A stretch of 41,944 bases of DNA from Aminobacter anthyllidis (lineage in GTDB: Bacteria; Pseudomonadota; Alphaproteobacteria; Rhizobiales; Rhizobiaceae): contig NZ_JAFLWW010000018.1 in NCBI RefSeq assembly GCF_018555685.1, positions 1 to 41,944 of the forward strand, given 5' to 3'. This document shows, piece by piece, positions 41,349-41,944 of the stretch. Under the pieces are notes generated by a model. That model was given only the letters and a program-made list of their open reading frames with translations, had not been told where the DNA came from and ran no database searches. Each line of letters begins with the position of its first letter. The first letter of the stretch is position 1. The position numbers and the translations under genes are program-made.

Positions 41349-41924
41349 TTAGAGCCCGCTGGCCTTGGTGAGGTTGACGCGGAAGCGGTCGCGGCGGCGC
41401 TGGTATTTGCGGGTCATTTCGGCACTGGCATGGCCGAGCTGCTTCTGCACGTAACGCTCCTCGACGTCGGCCGATGAGGCAAGGCCAGCCCGCAGCGAAT
41501 GGCCGGCAAAGAGCCTGGCGCGCTCGGCCTCGGTCAGGTCGCCGCGCACGCCAGCGGCAAGGGCCGTGCGCTTGACCAGACGGGCGACTTCCTGGTCTTT
41601 CAGCCGCTCAGTGCCGACCTTCTTGCCCCGACCGGTGATCCGGCGGAACAGTGGGCCGCGAGCGATGCGGGCAAGGTTCAGCCAAGTCTCCAAAGCCACC
41701 ACAGGGCAGGTGATATCGGCCGAGCCGGGGCCAATCTCGACCTCGCGCCAGCCAGTCTTGCCGCGCAGGGTCACCAGTATGCCTTTGCCTGGGAAGATTT
41801 CGATCCAGCCGCGGCCGTTGTTAGCTGACCGTTTTCCGTGAGACTTGCGATCATTTGTTTTCAATGGGTTAGCCGATTCAGATTTGATGAGACCGAGTCG
41901 GATTTGTTGAGACGGAACTGTCAT
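41349..41924 (-). pseudogene. Tyrosine recombinase/integrase, N-terminally truncated
   Basis: The 191-codon frame contains the C-terminal catalytic half of a tyrosine recombinase: the beta-strands GWIEIFPGKGILVTLRGKTG, HSLRAGLASSADVEERYVQK (H-x-x-R) and LGHASAEMTRKYQRRRDRFR (GH and the catalytic Tyr). The first catalytic Arg and the core-binding domain expected upstream are missing. Family-like sequence begins near 41822, and the codons before it (MTVPSQQIRLGLIKSESANP) do not look like the family. So the gene was probably cut by an insertion or rearrangement whose DNA begins near 41825. An active enzyme is unlikely. Confidence 0.7.
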
Positions 41925-41944
41925 GCGATTCAGTTATGGTGAGA
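41824..41944. other. Sequence replacing the integrase N-terminus
   Basis: The last 120 bases carry two imperfectly repeated motifs, GATTCAGATTTGATGAGACC and GATTCAGTTATGGTGAGA (41876-41895 and 41927-41944), with TTGTTGAGACGG between. They resemble the repeated ends of an insertion sequence, but the element is cut by the window edge and I cannot name it. Confidence 0.3.

Noticed and set aside
1-41944. CRISPR arrays, tRNA or rRNA genes
   Set aside because: No regularly spaced repeats and no tRNA or rRNA signature sequence were recognised on either strand.

Overview
The window is a plasmid segment from a rhizobial alphaproteobacterium (order Hyphomicrobiales; a Mesorhizobium-like or Sinorhizobium-like host fits best). 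The evidence is a complete repABC cassette with its antisense RNA, a complete rhizobial-type trbBCDEJKLFGHI mating-pair operon, TraR/TraI-type quorum sensing, two SyrB-like regulators, a BA14K-like envelope protein, and perfect CtrA boxes (TTAA-N7-TTAA). No chromosomal housekeeping block, rRNA or tRNA is visible. The species assignment is inference.

Layout. 1-2300: small hypothetical genes plus a frameshifted membrane-protein remnant. 2395-4804 (minus): an XRE regulator followed by luxR, luxI and a GNAT acetyltransferase. 4929-8345: an amino-acid enzyme set, with a previously hidden 50-codon ORF and a threonine-synthase-like PLP enzyme on plus, and a PduX-like (L-threonine kinase) GHMP kinase coupled to a divergent CysK-fold PLP enzyme on minus. 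8482-10167: a BA14K-like protein, a small protein that has a second copy at 33.9 kb, and an RHH protein. 10285-15182 (minus): a YihY-type membrane protein, then N-formylglutamate amidohydrolase, a DUF1704 (QEGLA/HExxxH) peptidase and a GshB-like ATP-grasp ligase. 15309-17019: a broken SnoaL-like gene and two SyrB-family proteins. 17248-28167 (minus): a TraR-like regulator and the eleven-gene trb operon. 28885-33613: LysR, an M20 amidohydrolase and an Occ/Noc-like polar amino-acid or opine ABC importer without its ATPase. 34460-35032: 3-methyladenine DNA glycosylase. 35033-36850: almost gene-free, holding one 24-aa membrane peptide. 36853-40513: repABC. 40643-41322: a Phd/PIN toxin-antitoxin pair. 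41349 to the end: an integrase that has lost its N-terminal half.

How it may work together. RepABC and the toxin-antitoxin pair maintain the plasmid. The trb genes build the conjugation channel, probably under TraR-type control through a palindrome upstream of trbB. Relaxase and coupling genes (traA/traG) and oriT were not seen here. CtrA boxes next to repA and in the trbB leader suggest cell-cycle input to replication and possibly transfer.

The most novel-looking part is 4.5-8.3 kb. A quorum-sensing operon stands back to back with genes that could make or use O-phospho-L-threonine. A kinase and a PLP enzyme of the O-phosphoserine/O-acetylserine sulfhydrylase fold overlap by 11 bases, and a ThrC-like enzyme is led by a coupled 50-aa peptide. 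No cobalamin gene such as cobD accompanies the kinase in this window, so a route to a beta-substituted amino acid is a reasonable hypothesis; it is untested.
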